Shown piece after piece: positions 46,501 to 53,141 of a stretch of DNA of 58,503 nt. The stretch is from assembly GCA_022788205.1 (NCBI GenBank), contig JALEVQ010000102.1:1-58503 (forward strand). Direction: 5' to 3'. This DNA is from Robinsoniella sp. GTDB lineage: Bacteria > Bacillota > Clostridia > Lachnospirales > Lachnospiraceae. Each line of letters starts with the position of its first letter. The first letter of the stretch is position 1. A program made the translations under genes and the position numbers. Under the pieces are notes generated by a model, which saw nothing but the letters and a program-made list of their open reading frames with translations, had not been told where the DNA came from and did not search any database.

Positions 46501-46548
46501 ATGGCGAGATGCCGTTTCCCGGTAAAAGAGATGAAGTGGCCATTTTAG
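43516..46548 (+). CDS. Protein kinase - NACHT NTPase - transmembrane fusion
   Basis: 1010 residues. Residues about 20-315 are a Ser/Thr-type kinase: Gly-rich loop GYGGSSIVY (28-36), Lys55 in VLIKELFP, the catalytic loop His170-Leu-Asp172-x4-Asn177 (HLDISPDN), Asp189 in IDYN (in place of DFG), and SAPEIY as APE motif. About 350-650 is a STAND/NACHT NTPase: Walker A G387TGGMGKT394, Walker B LLLDGLNEA with Asp476 and Glu480, and a winged-helix/sensor tail. One helix follows (about 740-757), preceded by basic residues, so kinase and NTPase are inside and the last 250 residues outside. The outer part is helical, Tyr/Glu-rich and unfamiliar. Likely a membrane receptor that couples an outer signal to phosphorylation and NTP-driven assembly; unproven. 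Confidence 0.75.
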   Translation: MNRERQARKNNEKIILGGVEYQIKSVEGYGGSSIVYRAVYRDELNRESFHQVLIKELFPYSKRGKIWRDEDGCIVVEEEGKELMESARESFVQGNKANLELLRKDPEQISGNLNSFEAYGTCYSVLTVHGGSNLEELISQGKYRSLAAAAEAMLKLLDALECFHRENILHLDISPDNILMLKRQALLIDYNSTWSMDQPENSKFYFSEKAGYSAPEIYLRRSEEISPATDLYSACAVFFRMVTGRKMDMEECMGRGLRRSFPKTLESFQVQPVTAAYKTVEILTKGLHILSDKRYQTIGELRADIKELIARIEGKGISVSALWENSRSAYLSQKKPDGQYLFREIRIEMGGSDPDRKDRDQEKEEALFSEEDCMERLTGGAQILLKGTGGMGKTQYLHQLWGEGVKRYQPKAPVILYIPLEDYQQSQTGTGYIRRFLLKNMKFSEETNSMEDALHELERLFAEAGQESPRIILLLDGLNEAGNQRQNLLREIEELSRYEGLGILVTDRTDSVKQYGLAEFETASLVPLTDEMVKEELINYHLECPKEKKLQEMLRNPMMLYLYRSASVMSRENGGEQLWKTPENLEEMVGFYIENLQRLQKRRDSGNEASQLAHDYLLEQLLPAIAGEMKKRKKTILSMEELYGLISHDYRNMKSKGFGLAFPKYMGKSRLILNGISNDREWFDYAVSEQLIGQMNLMEQTAEGNYALIHDNFVEYLVAKWAENQKRWKTYQRKYVWKRSMAGFLAVAAVGIGAAVGYQKWKPYEITISEEERKELGSVTRSLNGNVGCLDGEIQAQYRILKEAGKEEVLENTSSGREALLEVIKEAQRTVALYYNGYYRAPYSDGTTERTYNYLDTVLNIFPMVSKETLSKVYTEAEVQKDNLMLCTEFLAQALCEEDSEYFCVYREERADLLEAYQQYLEAVAQYYYLIYNEVYNVLDEETQTELKEQILNTASFPPDGMKWSLGSKTEEELQDLMVEVVEKDSSVMKTAQLTMARCRFPVKEMKWPF

Positions 46549-46654
46549 AGAAACTTCGCAGAACGAGCACTGCGGATATAAATTTTGTGGTGAAAGCCTC
46601 TGGCGTGCCGTGGGGCGCAGACAGATGTTTGGCAAGAACGGAGGAAAAAAGAAA

Positions 46655-47434
46655 ATGAGAAACAAAAAAAGTTTGCTTGGCTTTGCGGTCATGACTATGT
46701 TCAGCGCAGCAGCAAGTGGATGCATCAAAACGGATGCCGCTGATTTTGAAGGTTTTCAGAAGGTAGTGGATGAATACGCGAAGATTACTCTGCGGATGGA
46801 TGCGGAGAGCGCACTGGTAGATGCGGCGTATGCCTCTGTGGAGAAATATCTGGAAGATCCTAATCTGGATCAACTCCAGGAGACCGCAGGAGAGGTGGAA
46901 CATGCCTTTCGACAGCTCTATGATCAGTATACGCAGATGGAAGAGTATAAAATGCCAGAGGAGATATCAGAGCTGATTGAGGAGTATGATATTTTCTATG
47001 AAGATTTTATGACCTATGCATCGGAAGAAAAAACACAGGTCGTTGAGTATATTTTAGATCTGGGCGATGTATATGAATATCTCAGCTATGAGGCGACGGA
47101 TCTGCCACTGACAGAGGAACTGGCATTTTTCTTTGATATATTAAATCAATGTCAGAAGATCAACTGTAATTATATGTACACCAGTATCAATTACTGGTTC
47201 GCTGGTCGCTCGGAGAAGGAATTGGCTTACGTAGAGGAAGCGGTGACGGACAGACTGATTTCTTTTTGTTCCGACGGGTATGAGTGGGACAAAAATCAGG
47301 CAGATGTCGAGGACAGATTGAACGCGTATCTGGATGAAATCGCAGATCTGCGCCTGGATTGGAAAATCTATCTGGGAGAGCAGCAGGCAGAAATAAATCA
47401 GATGAAACAGGAGCTGGAGGGAGAGGCGGAATAG
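46655..47434 (+). CDS. Lipoprotein of the kinase-NACHT operon, function unknown
   Basis: 259 residues. Signal sequence MRNKKSLLGFAVMTMFSAAASGC ends in a lipobox (ASGC), so it is anchored outside the membrane. The mature part is almost all helical and acidic (YAKITLRMDAESALVDAAYASVEKYLED; EEISELIEEYDIFYEDFMTYASEE; DVEDRLNAYLDEIADLRLDW), like a helical bundle. No domain recognised. ATG 46655 has GGAGG 10 nt upstream; an in-frame ATG at 46610 is spurious. It is 106 nt after the kinase-NACHT gene with no terminator between, and may be the partner of that protein's outer domain. Confidence 0.6.
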   Translation: MRNKKSLLGFAVMTMFSAAASGCIKTDAADFEGFQKVVDEYAKITLRMDAESALVDAAYASVEKYLEDPNLDQLQETAGEVEHAFRQLYDQYTQMEEYKMPEEISELIEEYDIFYEDFMTYASEEKTQVVEYILDLGDVYEYLSYEATDLPLTEELAFFFDILNQCQKINCNYMYTSINYWFAGRSEKELAYVEEAVTDRLISFCSDGYEWDKNQADVEDRLNAYLDEIADLRLDWKIYLGEQQAEINQMKQELEGEAE

Positions 47435-47556
47435 ACGCGGATCTTCAAAGAACAGTTTCTACTGGTCGGAAGGGGACATTTTCCTGAGTTTATCTACAAG
47501 TTGGAGTGTGCAGTCAATGAGGATTCGAATTTAATAAAAAAATCAAGGAAAAGAAC
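47435..47556. other. Spacer, nothing identified
   Basis: No gene, terminator or repeat that I can support between the lipoprotein stop and the next promoter. Confidence 0.5.
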
Positions 47557-47584
47557 TTGCATTTTTTTTGAAGACTGATATAAT
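47557..47584 (+). promoter_or_regulatory. Promoter of the amino-acid importer operon
   Basis: TTGCAT (47557-47562), 16-bp spacer, TATAAT (47579-47584). The leader to the ATG at 47798 would be about 205 nt and contains the 76-nt structured element. Confidence 0.65.
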
Positions 47585-47684
47585 AACTTTTGTATAAATA
47601 TGCAGTATTTGGGAACACGTCTCCGACTTTTATGCAAGAAGACTCGCACGGACAAGAAGAATCTTCCCGGATATTTTATAGTAA

Positions 47685-47760
47685 AGCGTCTCTAGTGTCC
47701 ATACAGCCAGATGCGCAAGCGCTCTGTCTGCCGTCCACTGAGACTGGGCTTTTATAGTAA
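47685..47760 (+). repeat. 76-nt structured element, copy 1
   Basis: Nearly identical to 52523-52598 (about 7 differences in 76). Predicted fold: an outer stem GTCTC/GAGAC, then AGTG/CACT with a bulged T, then an inner hairpin CAG.CAGA/TCTG.CTG capped by GCG-CAAG-CGC. Ends GGGCTTTTATAGTAA. It lies in the leader of the amino-acid importer, 37 nt before the start codon. May be a cis-acting RNA element or a small mobile repeat. Confidence 0.65.
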
Positions 47761-47797
47761 ACAATGCATTAGATTCGAAATTGAGGAGGATGAAATT

Positions 47798-48622
47798 ATG
47801 AAAAAAGCAATTTCTTGTTATTTAAGTCTTGCCATGGGTCTTTGCCTGTTATCAGGATTTTCTAGTATGGCAGCAGATCAGACTGCGCTGGAGCGTATCA
47901 AAGAGAGAGGAACCTTAATTGTCGCTACAGATGCCGCATGGCCTCCATTTGAGTATATGGAAGGAGAAGATGTGGTAGGCGCAGACATTGAGGTTGCACA
48001 GGACATTGCAGAAGGACTTGGCGTGGAACTGAAAGTGATCAACGTAGCATTTGACTCACTGTCCATGTATCTGCAGAACGGAGAGGCAGATCTGGCACTT
48101 GCAGCTATCACAGTGACGGAAGACCGCAAGGAGACATTGGAATTCTCTGAGCCATACTGCGATACGTATCAGTATATTGTGGTAAAGGAAGATAATGACG
48201 AGGTAGAATGTATCGACGATCTGGCTGGTTATATTATCGGTGTTCATCTGGGAACAACAGGAGATTTCCTTGCTTCTGACGAAGTGAACATGGGCGTTCT
48301 GATGGGAACCGGTGCATCAGTTCAGCAGTATAAAGATCTGACGATCGCAGCGATGGGCTTAAATGCAGGAGACGTTCAGGCGATTGTATGTGATAAATTG
48401 CTTGCAGAGAACCTTTGCGTAGTCAATGATAATCTCAGATGCTTCGAGGCAAAATATAAAGACGGAAGCTCTACACTGGAGCAGTATGCAGTGGCAGCAG
48501 CGAAAGGAGAGACGGATCTGATCGAAGAAGTAAATAAGATTATTGAGCCGTTGAAAGAAGACGGAACTGTCGACAAGTATATCTTAGAGCACAGTGAGAG
48601 AGCAGCAGCGGTCAACGATTAA
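47798..48622 (+). CDS. Amino-acid ABC transporter substrate-binding protein
   Basis: 274 residues, family 3 binding protein. Signal peptide MKKAISCYLSLAMGLCLLSG, mature start near AADQTALERIKERGTLIVATDAAWPPFEYMEGEDVVGADIEVAQDIAEGLG, the signature of this family. The ligand site Asp/Arg set is TVTEDRKETLEFSEPY. GAGGAGG precedes ATG 47798. No lipobox is clear. The downstream dimethylargininase-family enzyme suggests arginine-like, citrulline or methylarginine ligands, an inference. First gene of a binding protein-permease-ATPase-hydrolase operon. Confidence 0.9.
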   Translation: MKKAISCYLSLAMGLCLLSGFSSMAADQTALERIKERGTLIVATDAAWPPFEYMEGEDVVGADIEVAQDIAEGLGVELKVINVAFDSLSMYLQNGEADLALAAITVTEDRKETLEFSEPYCDTYQYIVVKEDNDEVECIDDLAGYIIGVHLGTTGDFLASDEVNMGVLMGTGASVQQYKDLTIAAMGLNAGDVQAIVCDKLLAENLCVVNDNLRCFEAKYKDGSSTLEQYAVAAAKGETDLIEEVNKIIEPLKEDGTVDKYILEHSERAAAVND

Positions 48623-48701
48623 TCAGAGATGACGGCACAGAGGAAGCTGTGATACGAGTAGAAGAAAAACGAAAAAACAGTTGCGTTTTTTGAAGAATAT
48701 G

Positions 48702-48750
48702 ATACGATATAAAGTGGCGGCAGAGAGGCTTTCTGTCGCTGCTTTCGTAT
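48702..48750 (+). other. Intercistronic hairpin before the permease
   Basis: 48711-48724 pairs with 48732-48745 in 14 positions (three G-T wobbles), 7-nt loop, extended by ATACG/CGTAT. No T-run. Separates the binding-protein gene from the permease, as in many such operons. Confidence 0.55.
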
Positions 48751-48828
48751 TATGGCAGGCGCAGGCAGGTCTGAGGCGAAAAGAGAGCAACTGTAAATGT
48801 AAAAGAGACAAAAAGAAAGGAAAAAGCT

Positions 48829-49569
48829 ATGAGCTGGATGGAAAAAATAGCCGCGGATTTTGAGAAAACTTTTATCCGTGATGACCGCTACAAGCTGTTC
48901 GTCACCGGATTTAAGAACACGATTCTGATCACCGTGGTTTCCCTGATTGTAGGTTTGTTGGGAGGTATCTTCATCGCAATGGTGCGATATGGATTTTCTC
49001 AGATGAAAAAGAGAAAGCCAATCACCTTGCCGCAGAAATTAGTTTATGCAGTTTTGTGGGTTGTGGATAAGATTTTGGCACTTTATGTTGCAGTCATGAG
49101 AGGTGTTCCGCTGATCGTGCAGCTGTTGATTATGGCGTTTGTTATTATGGCGGGATTCCCGAATAAGATTGTGGTATGCTGTATCGCTATGGGACTGAAC
49201 TCCGCTGCCTATGTGTCCGAGGTCGTGCGTGGCGGTATCAATTCTGTGGATGCAGGTCAGATGGAGGCAGGACGTTCTCTGGGACTGAGCGCAGCGACAA
49301 CGATCATTCATATCATTCTCCCGCAGGCATTTAAGTCTGCGCTTCCTGCTCTGTGTAATGAGGGAATCGCAGTGCTCAAGGAGACGTCAGTTGTGGGATA
49401 TATCTCCGTTGTAGATTTGACAAGAGCCTCCGATTTGGTCAGAAGCCGTACCATGTCAGCGATGATGCCGCTGTTTTTTATCGCCGCTGTCTACTTTGTG
49501 TGTGTCATGGTGATGTCCTGGGGCGTAAGTATATTGGAAAAGAGGTTAAAACAGGGTGATCGAGGTTAG
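48829..49569 (+). CDS. Amino-acid ABC transporter permease (HisMQ type)
   Basis: 246 residues. Polar amino-acid permease: [40 protein letters not shown], then the family motif [29 protein letters not shown] and [15 protein letters not shown]. Five helices by hydrophobicity. ATG 48829 with AAAGG as ribosome site. It overlaps the ATPase gene by 14 bp. Confidence 0.92.
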   Translation: MSWMEKIAADFEKTFIRDDRYKLFVTGFKNTILITVVSLIVGLLGGIFIAMVRYGFSQMKKRKPITLPQKLVYAVLWVVDKILALYVAVMRGVPLIVQLLIMAFVIMAGFPNKIVVCCIAMGLNSAAYVSEVVRGGINSVDAGQMEAGRSLGLSAATTIIHIILPQAFKSALPALCNEGIAVLKETSVVGYISVVDLTRASDLVRSRTMSAMMPLFFIAAVYFVCVMVMSWGVSILEKRLKQGDRG

Positions 49570-50278
49570 AGGATTAAAGAAAAATTTTAATGATCTGAAA
49601 GTTTTAAATGGGATCGATTATAAGATCGATCAGGGAGAAAAGATTGTCGTGATCGGACCGAGCGGTTCCGGAAAAAGTACCTTTCTGCGCTGTTTGAATC
49701 TTCTTGAGGAGCCGACAGAGGGACAGATCTGGATTGACGGGGTCGACATCACGGATCCGAGAAATGATATCAACAAAATGCGCCAGAAGATGGGAATGGT
49801 GTTCCAGCATTTCAATCTGTTTCCGCACATGACGGTGCTTGACAATATTATGTTCGCGCCGGTGAAATTAAAGATTCACACAAAAGAAGAGGCGAGAGAA
49901 AATGCGATGCGTCTCCTGAAAAGAATCGGGCTGGAGGACAAGGCGAACGAGTATCCGAACAAACTCTCCGGCGGACAGAAACAGAGAATCGCGATTGTGC
50001 GCTCTCTGGCGATGAACCCGGAAGTGATGCTGTTTGATGAGCCGACCTCCGCGCTGGACCCGGAGATGGTTGGAGAAGTTTTGGACTTGATCAGAGAACT
50101 CGCAGATGAGGGCATGACGATGGTCATTGTGACGCATGAGATGGGATTCGCCAGAGAAGTCGGGACAAAGGTGTTGTTCATCGATGAAGGAATCATCAAG
50201 GAGGAGAATACACCGAAGGAGTTCTTTGAGAACCCGAAGAATCAGCGCCTTCAGGAGTTCTTGTCAAAGGTATTATAA
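49556..50278 (+). CDS. Amino-acid ABC transporter ATP-binding protein (GlnQ type)
   Basis: 240 residues, GTG start at 49556 inside the permease gene. Walker [10 protein letters not shown] at residues 34-42, Q-loop in [16 protein letters not shown], signature LSGGQKQRI from residue 137, Walker B MLFDEP with Asp161-Glu162, and switch His in [12 protein letters not shown]. Powers the importer formed with the preceding permease. 97 nt separate it from the hydrolase gene, without a terminator. Confidence 0.93.
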   Translation: MIEVRGLKKNFNDLKVLNGIDYKIDQGEKIVVIGPSGSGKSTFLRCLNLLEEPTEGQIWIDGVDITDPRNDINKMRQKMGMVFQHFNLFPHMTVLDNIMFAPVKLKIHTKEEARENAMRLLKRIGLEDKANEYPNKLSGGQKQRIAIVRSLAMNPEVMLFDEPTSALDPEMVGEVLDLIRELADEGMTMVIVTHEMGFAREVGTKVLFIDEGIIKEENTPKEFFENPKNQRLQEFLSKVL

Positions 50279-50375
50279 ATAGAAAAATGGTGAGGTGCAT
50301 TTGGCATCCCTGAATACATGCCGCGAGTATGGCGGAGAATTTTTCGTGAGAGATAATGGATAGGAGATAAATGGT

Positions 50376-51146
50376 ATGTTTAAAAATGTCATTGTAAAGA
50401 GACCATGCAGCAAAATTACAGAGGGAATCACCTCTGCGCCGGAACTGGGAAAACCGGATTATGAGCTTGCTTTAAAACAGCATGACGCATATATTGAGGC
50501 ACTGAAAAGCTGTGGAGTGAATGTGACAGTACTTGAGGCAGATGAGAATTTCCCGGATTCCTGCTTCGTGGAAGATACGGCAGTTCTGACAAGAAAATGT
50601 GCGATCATCACAAACCCTGGCGCAGCCTCCAGAAACAGAGAAGTCGAGGCGATGATCCCTGTGATCAAGAAATTTTACAGTGAAGACTGCATCGAGTACA
50701 TCAAGGCACCAGGAACATTGGAAGGTGGAGATGTCATGATGGTAGGAGATCATTTTTATGTGGGACGCTCTGCGAGAACAAATGAAGAGGGAATCCGTCA
50801 GTTTATCGCAATTCTGGAGAAATATGGTCTGACAGGATCGGAGGTGGAACTCAAAGAAGTGCTCCATCTGAAGACAGGTGTCAATTATATTGAGAACAAT
50901 AATATGCTGGTTTCCGGAGAGTTTATCGAAAAACCAGAGTTTGCAAAATATAATAAGTACGTGATTCCACAGGAAGAGGCGTATGCAGCAAACTGTATCT
51001 GGGTAAATGACAAAGTGATCGTTCCAGCGAACTTTCCGAAGGTAGCACAGATCGTAAAAGATGCAGGATATGAGGTGATTTTGGTAGATACCTCCGAGTA
51101 CCGCAAGATTGACGGTGGACTGAGCTGCCTGAGCTTAAGATTTTAA
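50376..51146 (+). CDS. Dimethylargininase-family hydrolase (DDAH-like)
   Basis: 256 residues, guanidine-modifying superfamily. Start FKNVIVKRPCSKITEGIT, FPDSCFVEDTAV (substrate Asp/Glu region), KAPGTLEGGDVMMVGDHFYVG, catalytic His164 in VLHLKTGVNYI, and nucleophile Cys251 in GGLSCLSLRF near the C-terminus. This order is that of dimethylarginine dimethylaminohydrolases, which cut methylated arginines to citrulline and methylamines; arginine deiminase or a related hydrolase is possible. It has no ADI length (about 410). It follows an amino-acid importer, so uptake and breakdown of a guanidino compound is likely. A terminator follows. Confidence 0.82.
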   Translation: MFKNVIVKRPCSKITEGITSAPELGKPDYELALKQHDAYIEALKSCGVNVTVLEADENFPDSCFVEDTAVLTRKCAIITNPGAASRNREVEAMIPVIKKFYSEDCIEYIKAPGTLEGGDVMMVGDHFYVGRSARTNEEGIRQFIAILEKYGLTGSEVELKEVLHLKTGVNYIENNNMLVSGEFIEKPEFAKYNKYVIPQEEAYAANCIWVNDKVIVPANFPKVAQIVKDAGYEVILVDTSEYRKIDGGLSCLSLRF

Positions 51147-51198
51147 CCAAATCAAGCAAGTAGCGAAGCGGATTGCGAATATCCGCTTGACCATACAA

Positions 51199-51263
51199 AT
51201 ACCGAAAAAAGATGAGCTGTTTACAGGACAATCTCCTGAATCATCTTTCTTCGGTATTTTTTT
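51199..51263 (+). terminator. Terminator after the hydrolase gene
   Basis: An AATACCGAAAAAAGATGA arm (51198-51215) pairs with TCATCTTTCTTCGGTATT (51241-51258) with one mismatch, enclosing a smaller CAGGA/TCCTG hairpin, then a T-run to 51263. The opposite-strand ImmA gene ends just beyond. Confidence 0.75.
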
Positions 51264-51278
51264 GCCTTTTTTGGAAAT

Positions 51279-51746
51279 TCACTGTATTTTCAGTACGCCG
51301 AGCGTCGGTATAAAGTAAATCACATAATTGTCTATCACAGCCATATGACCATACTTTTGTCGATAACATTCCAGTGCATCTTGCAAAAATTGTTCTGTTA
51401 CTTCCAGAAACTCGGCAGATTCATAGAGAGATTTACAGCCATGTTCAAAGGCTCTGACAATCCCCATAAGTCCGATCTTTTTGTTGTATGCCCAGATACG
51501 TGCTTGAAGTTCTTGTTTTTTATTTGAGACTTCCTGATAGTCTGTGATATCCCCGGAAGAAGTATGATAATGTCCAAGCTCTTCGGCGAGAATACATGAT
51601 TTTTCGGCATCTGTTTTTAAATTACTATTCAAGGCAATCATTCCATCGCAGTATAAAGCCTTTAGTCGTTCACTGTTAAATTTCTTATAAATGATTTCTA
51701 CACCATCCTCGCAGGCTTCTGCTTCTAGCTTTTCGTAAGAAGTCAT
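51279..51746 (-). CDS. immA: ImmA/IrrE-type metallo-endopeptidase
   Basis: 155 residues, ImmA/IrrE family (DUF955). The motif AEELGHYHTSSG aligns with the HExxH zinc site; the first His is Glu, as in many small Clostridia ImmA proteins. In Bacillus ICEBs1 and related phages ImmA cleaves the repressor ImmR. Its own repressor lies 33 nt upstream on the same strand, so the two form an immR-immA unit. Start ATG 51746, with AAGGTGG as ribosome site. Confidence 0.82.
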   Translation of the reverse strand: MTSYEKLEAEACEDGVEIIYKKFNSERLKALYCDGMIALNSNLKTDAEKSCILAEELGHYHTSSGDITDYQEVSNKKQELQARIWAYNKKIGLMGIVRAFEHGCKSLYESAEFLEVTEQFLQDALECYRQKYGHMAVIDNYVIYFIPTLGVLKIQ

Positions 51747-51779
51747 CTAAACCACCTTCCCCCACTCCAGTATATTGAT

Positions 51780-52112
51780 TTATCGATTCGATTTTCTCTT
51801 ACTCTTTACAAAATCAGCGAATTGTTTAATTTCCTCCAGTTCTTCTTCCGTATATTCCTCACCATCAAAATGGGCGGCTAAGGTCAAAGGAGAGGCTGCG
51901 ACGGATGGTTCTGTGAGTCCCATCAATTCTCCAGGGGTTGTTCCAAGTGCATTTGCAAAAAGAAGAATTTTACTTTGAGGTAAATCGACTTCTCCTTTTT
52001 CAATTTTAGCGATGGATGATCGGCTGGTATAACCAGTCAATTTGGCAAGTTCCTCTTGTGACATTTCTTTTTCTTCTCTTAAGCGTTTAATATTTTGATA
52101 TAGAATGTTCAT
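51780..52112 (-). CDS. immR: Xre-family repressor (ImmR-like)
   Basis: 110 residues. An N-terminal helix-turn-helix: IKRLREEKEMSQEELAKLTGYTSRSSIAKIEKGEVDLPQSKILLFANALG. The tail is acidic (YTEEELEEIKQFADF) and lacks a peptidase LexA/CI-type domain. Followed by ImmA on the same strand. Its start at 52112 opens a region with four repeats TGAA-N6-TCAACA that probably are its operators. Phage or integrative-element origin is likely. Confidence 0.85.
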   Translation of the reverse strand: MNILYQNIKRLREEKEMSQEELAKLTGYTSRSSIAKIEKGEVDLPQSKILLFANALGTTPGELMGLTEPSVAASPLTLAAHFDGEEYTEEELEEIKQFADFVKSKRKSNR

Positions 52113-52177
52113 ACCATACTCCTCGGTTTCTTTGATGAGTTTCTACAGATTCATTTAAAGGTAGTATATCATGTACG

Positions 52178-52261
52178 TGAAGAAAAATCAACATTTTTTG
52201 AAAAAAGTGTTGACAAAAATTCACGTCGGTGATATGATCTTGATGTGAATAAAAATCAACA
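52178..52261. promoter_or_regulatory. Divergent control region with three operator sites and a promoter
   Basis: A promoter TTGACA (52210-52215), 17 bp, TATGAT (52233-52238) reads rightward. TGAA-N6-TCAACA sites lie at 52178-52193, 52246-52261, and inverted at 52208-52223, the last covering the -35. These are probable ImmR binding sites. Confidence 0.65.
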
Positions 52262-52381
52262 AAAAATAAAAAAGAACAAACTATAAAACATCAGAAATCT
52301 TTTTATAGAGGACTTTTTTATTAGACAGAGCAGGATTGGCTGAAGTTTAAGGAAAAAATCTATTTTTTTTGACAATCTTGA

Positions 52382-52397
52382 TGAATTAAAATCAACA
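52382..52397. promoter_or_regulatory. Fourth operator-like site
   Basis: TGAATTAAAATCAACA matches TGAA-N6-TCAACA exactly, about 135 bp downstream of the first three, just after a TTGACA at 52369-52374. A second repressed promoter is possible, although I see no good -10 at the right spacing. Confidence 0.5.
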
Positions 52398-52463
52398 AAA
52401 GCAATGATTTTTATTCGAGAGAAAGATAGAAAGAAGGTGAGGAGACAAATTAAGAAGACAGAT

Positions 52464-52518
52464 CGTATAGAGCAGAGCGCCCCGCTCTTTTCAATCGCGT
52501 GGCTTTTCTGCTCATACG
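52464..52518 (+). promoter_or_regulatory. Leader hairpin with competing terminator-like stem
   Basis: CGTAT-GAGCAGA (52464-52476, one bulged A) pairs with TCTGCTC-ATACG (52507-52518). Within it, AGAGCG/CGCTCT (52474-52479 with 52483-52488) followed by TTT can form instead, sharing bases with the long stem. This resembles an attenuator in front of the lysis cassette. Confidence 0.4.
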
Positions 52519-52522
52519 GGTT

Positions 52523-52598
52523 AGCGTCTCTAGTGTCCGTTCAGCCAGGTGCGCAAGCGCCCTGGCTGCTGTCCACTGAGACTGGGCTTTTATAGTAA
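52523..52598 (+). repeat. 76-nt structured element, copy 2
   Basis: Second copy of the element at 47685-47760. The inner hairpin is perfect here: CAGCCAGG with CCTGGCTG; where copy 1 has an A-T pair this copy has G-C, a compensatory change. It ends 34 nt before the ATG at 52633, the same position as copy 1 relative to its gene. Confidence 0.65.
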
Positions 52599-52632
52599 TT
52601 AGAGAGGTTAAGAGAATTGGAGGAAAAGAAAG

Positions 52633-52857
52633 ATGAATACAGAGGTGATCGTCGCAATTCTCAGCCTTGTCGGAACTGCATTTGGAAGTCTGCTGGGAAT
52701 TATGACAGCGAATCGTCTGACAAATTATCGAATTGAACAGTTGGAAGAAAAAGTAAAACAACATAATAACCTGGTAGAACGCATGATTAAGGTAGAAGAA
52801 TCGACAAAGTCAGCACACCACAGAATCGATGAGATGATATTAGAGAAGGAGGAGTAG
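52633..52857 (+). CDS. XhlA-like small membrane protein of the lysis cassette
   Basis: 74 residues. N-terminal membrane helix (VIVAILSLVGTAFGSLLGIM) and a coiled-coil tail (NYRIEQLEEKVKQHNNLVERM). It resembles the proteins that precede phi-LC3-type holins in Clostridia phages; XhlA of PBSX has the coil first and helix last, so the family tie is loose. GGAGGAAAAG precedes ATG 52633. Three nucleotides before the holin gene. Confidence 0.65.
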   Translation: MNTEVIVAILSLVGTAFGSLLGIMTANRLTNYRIEQLEEKVKQHNNLVERMIKVEESTKSAHHRIDEMILEKEE

Positions 52858-52860
52858 GAG

Positions 52861-53139
52861 ATGAAGAAAAAGGTAGAAATTGGAACAGTGGTAAGGACAT
52901 GCACTTTGATCCTTGCATTGGTCAATCAATTTCTAGAGATAGCAGGATTCTGTCCATTGCCCTTAGAACAGGAGAAGGTTTACGAGACGTTGACAGGAAT
53001 TTTTACCGCAGCAGCTTCCCTCTGTGCATGGTGGAAAAATAATAGTTTTTCACAGGAGGCACTCATGGCAGATGAATGGCTGAGAGAAGAGAAAGAAGAA
53101 AAGAGAGAGAAGAAGGAGACGGGAAAGGGGGACGTATAA
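52861..53139 (+). CDS. Phage holin (phi LC3 family type)
   Basis: 92 residues. Two hydrophobic helices (VRTCTLILALVNQFLEIAGFCP; YETLTGIFTAAASLCAWWKNNSFS) and a charged tail with repeated Lys/Glu are the form of phi LC3 holins, where NSFSQEALMADEWL is near-consensus. It forms lesions in the membrane. ATG 52861 overlaps the stop region of the preceding gene by spacing of three bases, with GGAGGAG just before. The amidase follows 2 nt after the stop. Confidence 0.85.
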   Translation: MKKKVEIGTVVRTCTLILALVNQFLEIAGFCPLPLEQEKVYETLTGIFTAAASLCAWWKNNSFSQEALMADEWLREEKEEKREKKETGKGDV

Positions 53140-53141
53140 GA

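Noticed and set aside
52404-52595. 63-codon open frame across the leader of the lysis cassette
   Set aside because: Its second half is the 76-nt repeat and its fold; coding is unlikely.
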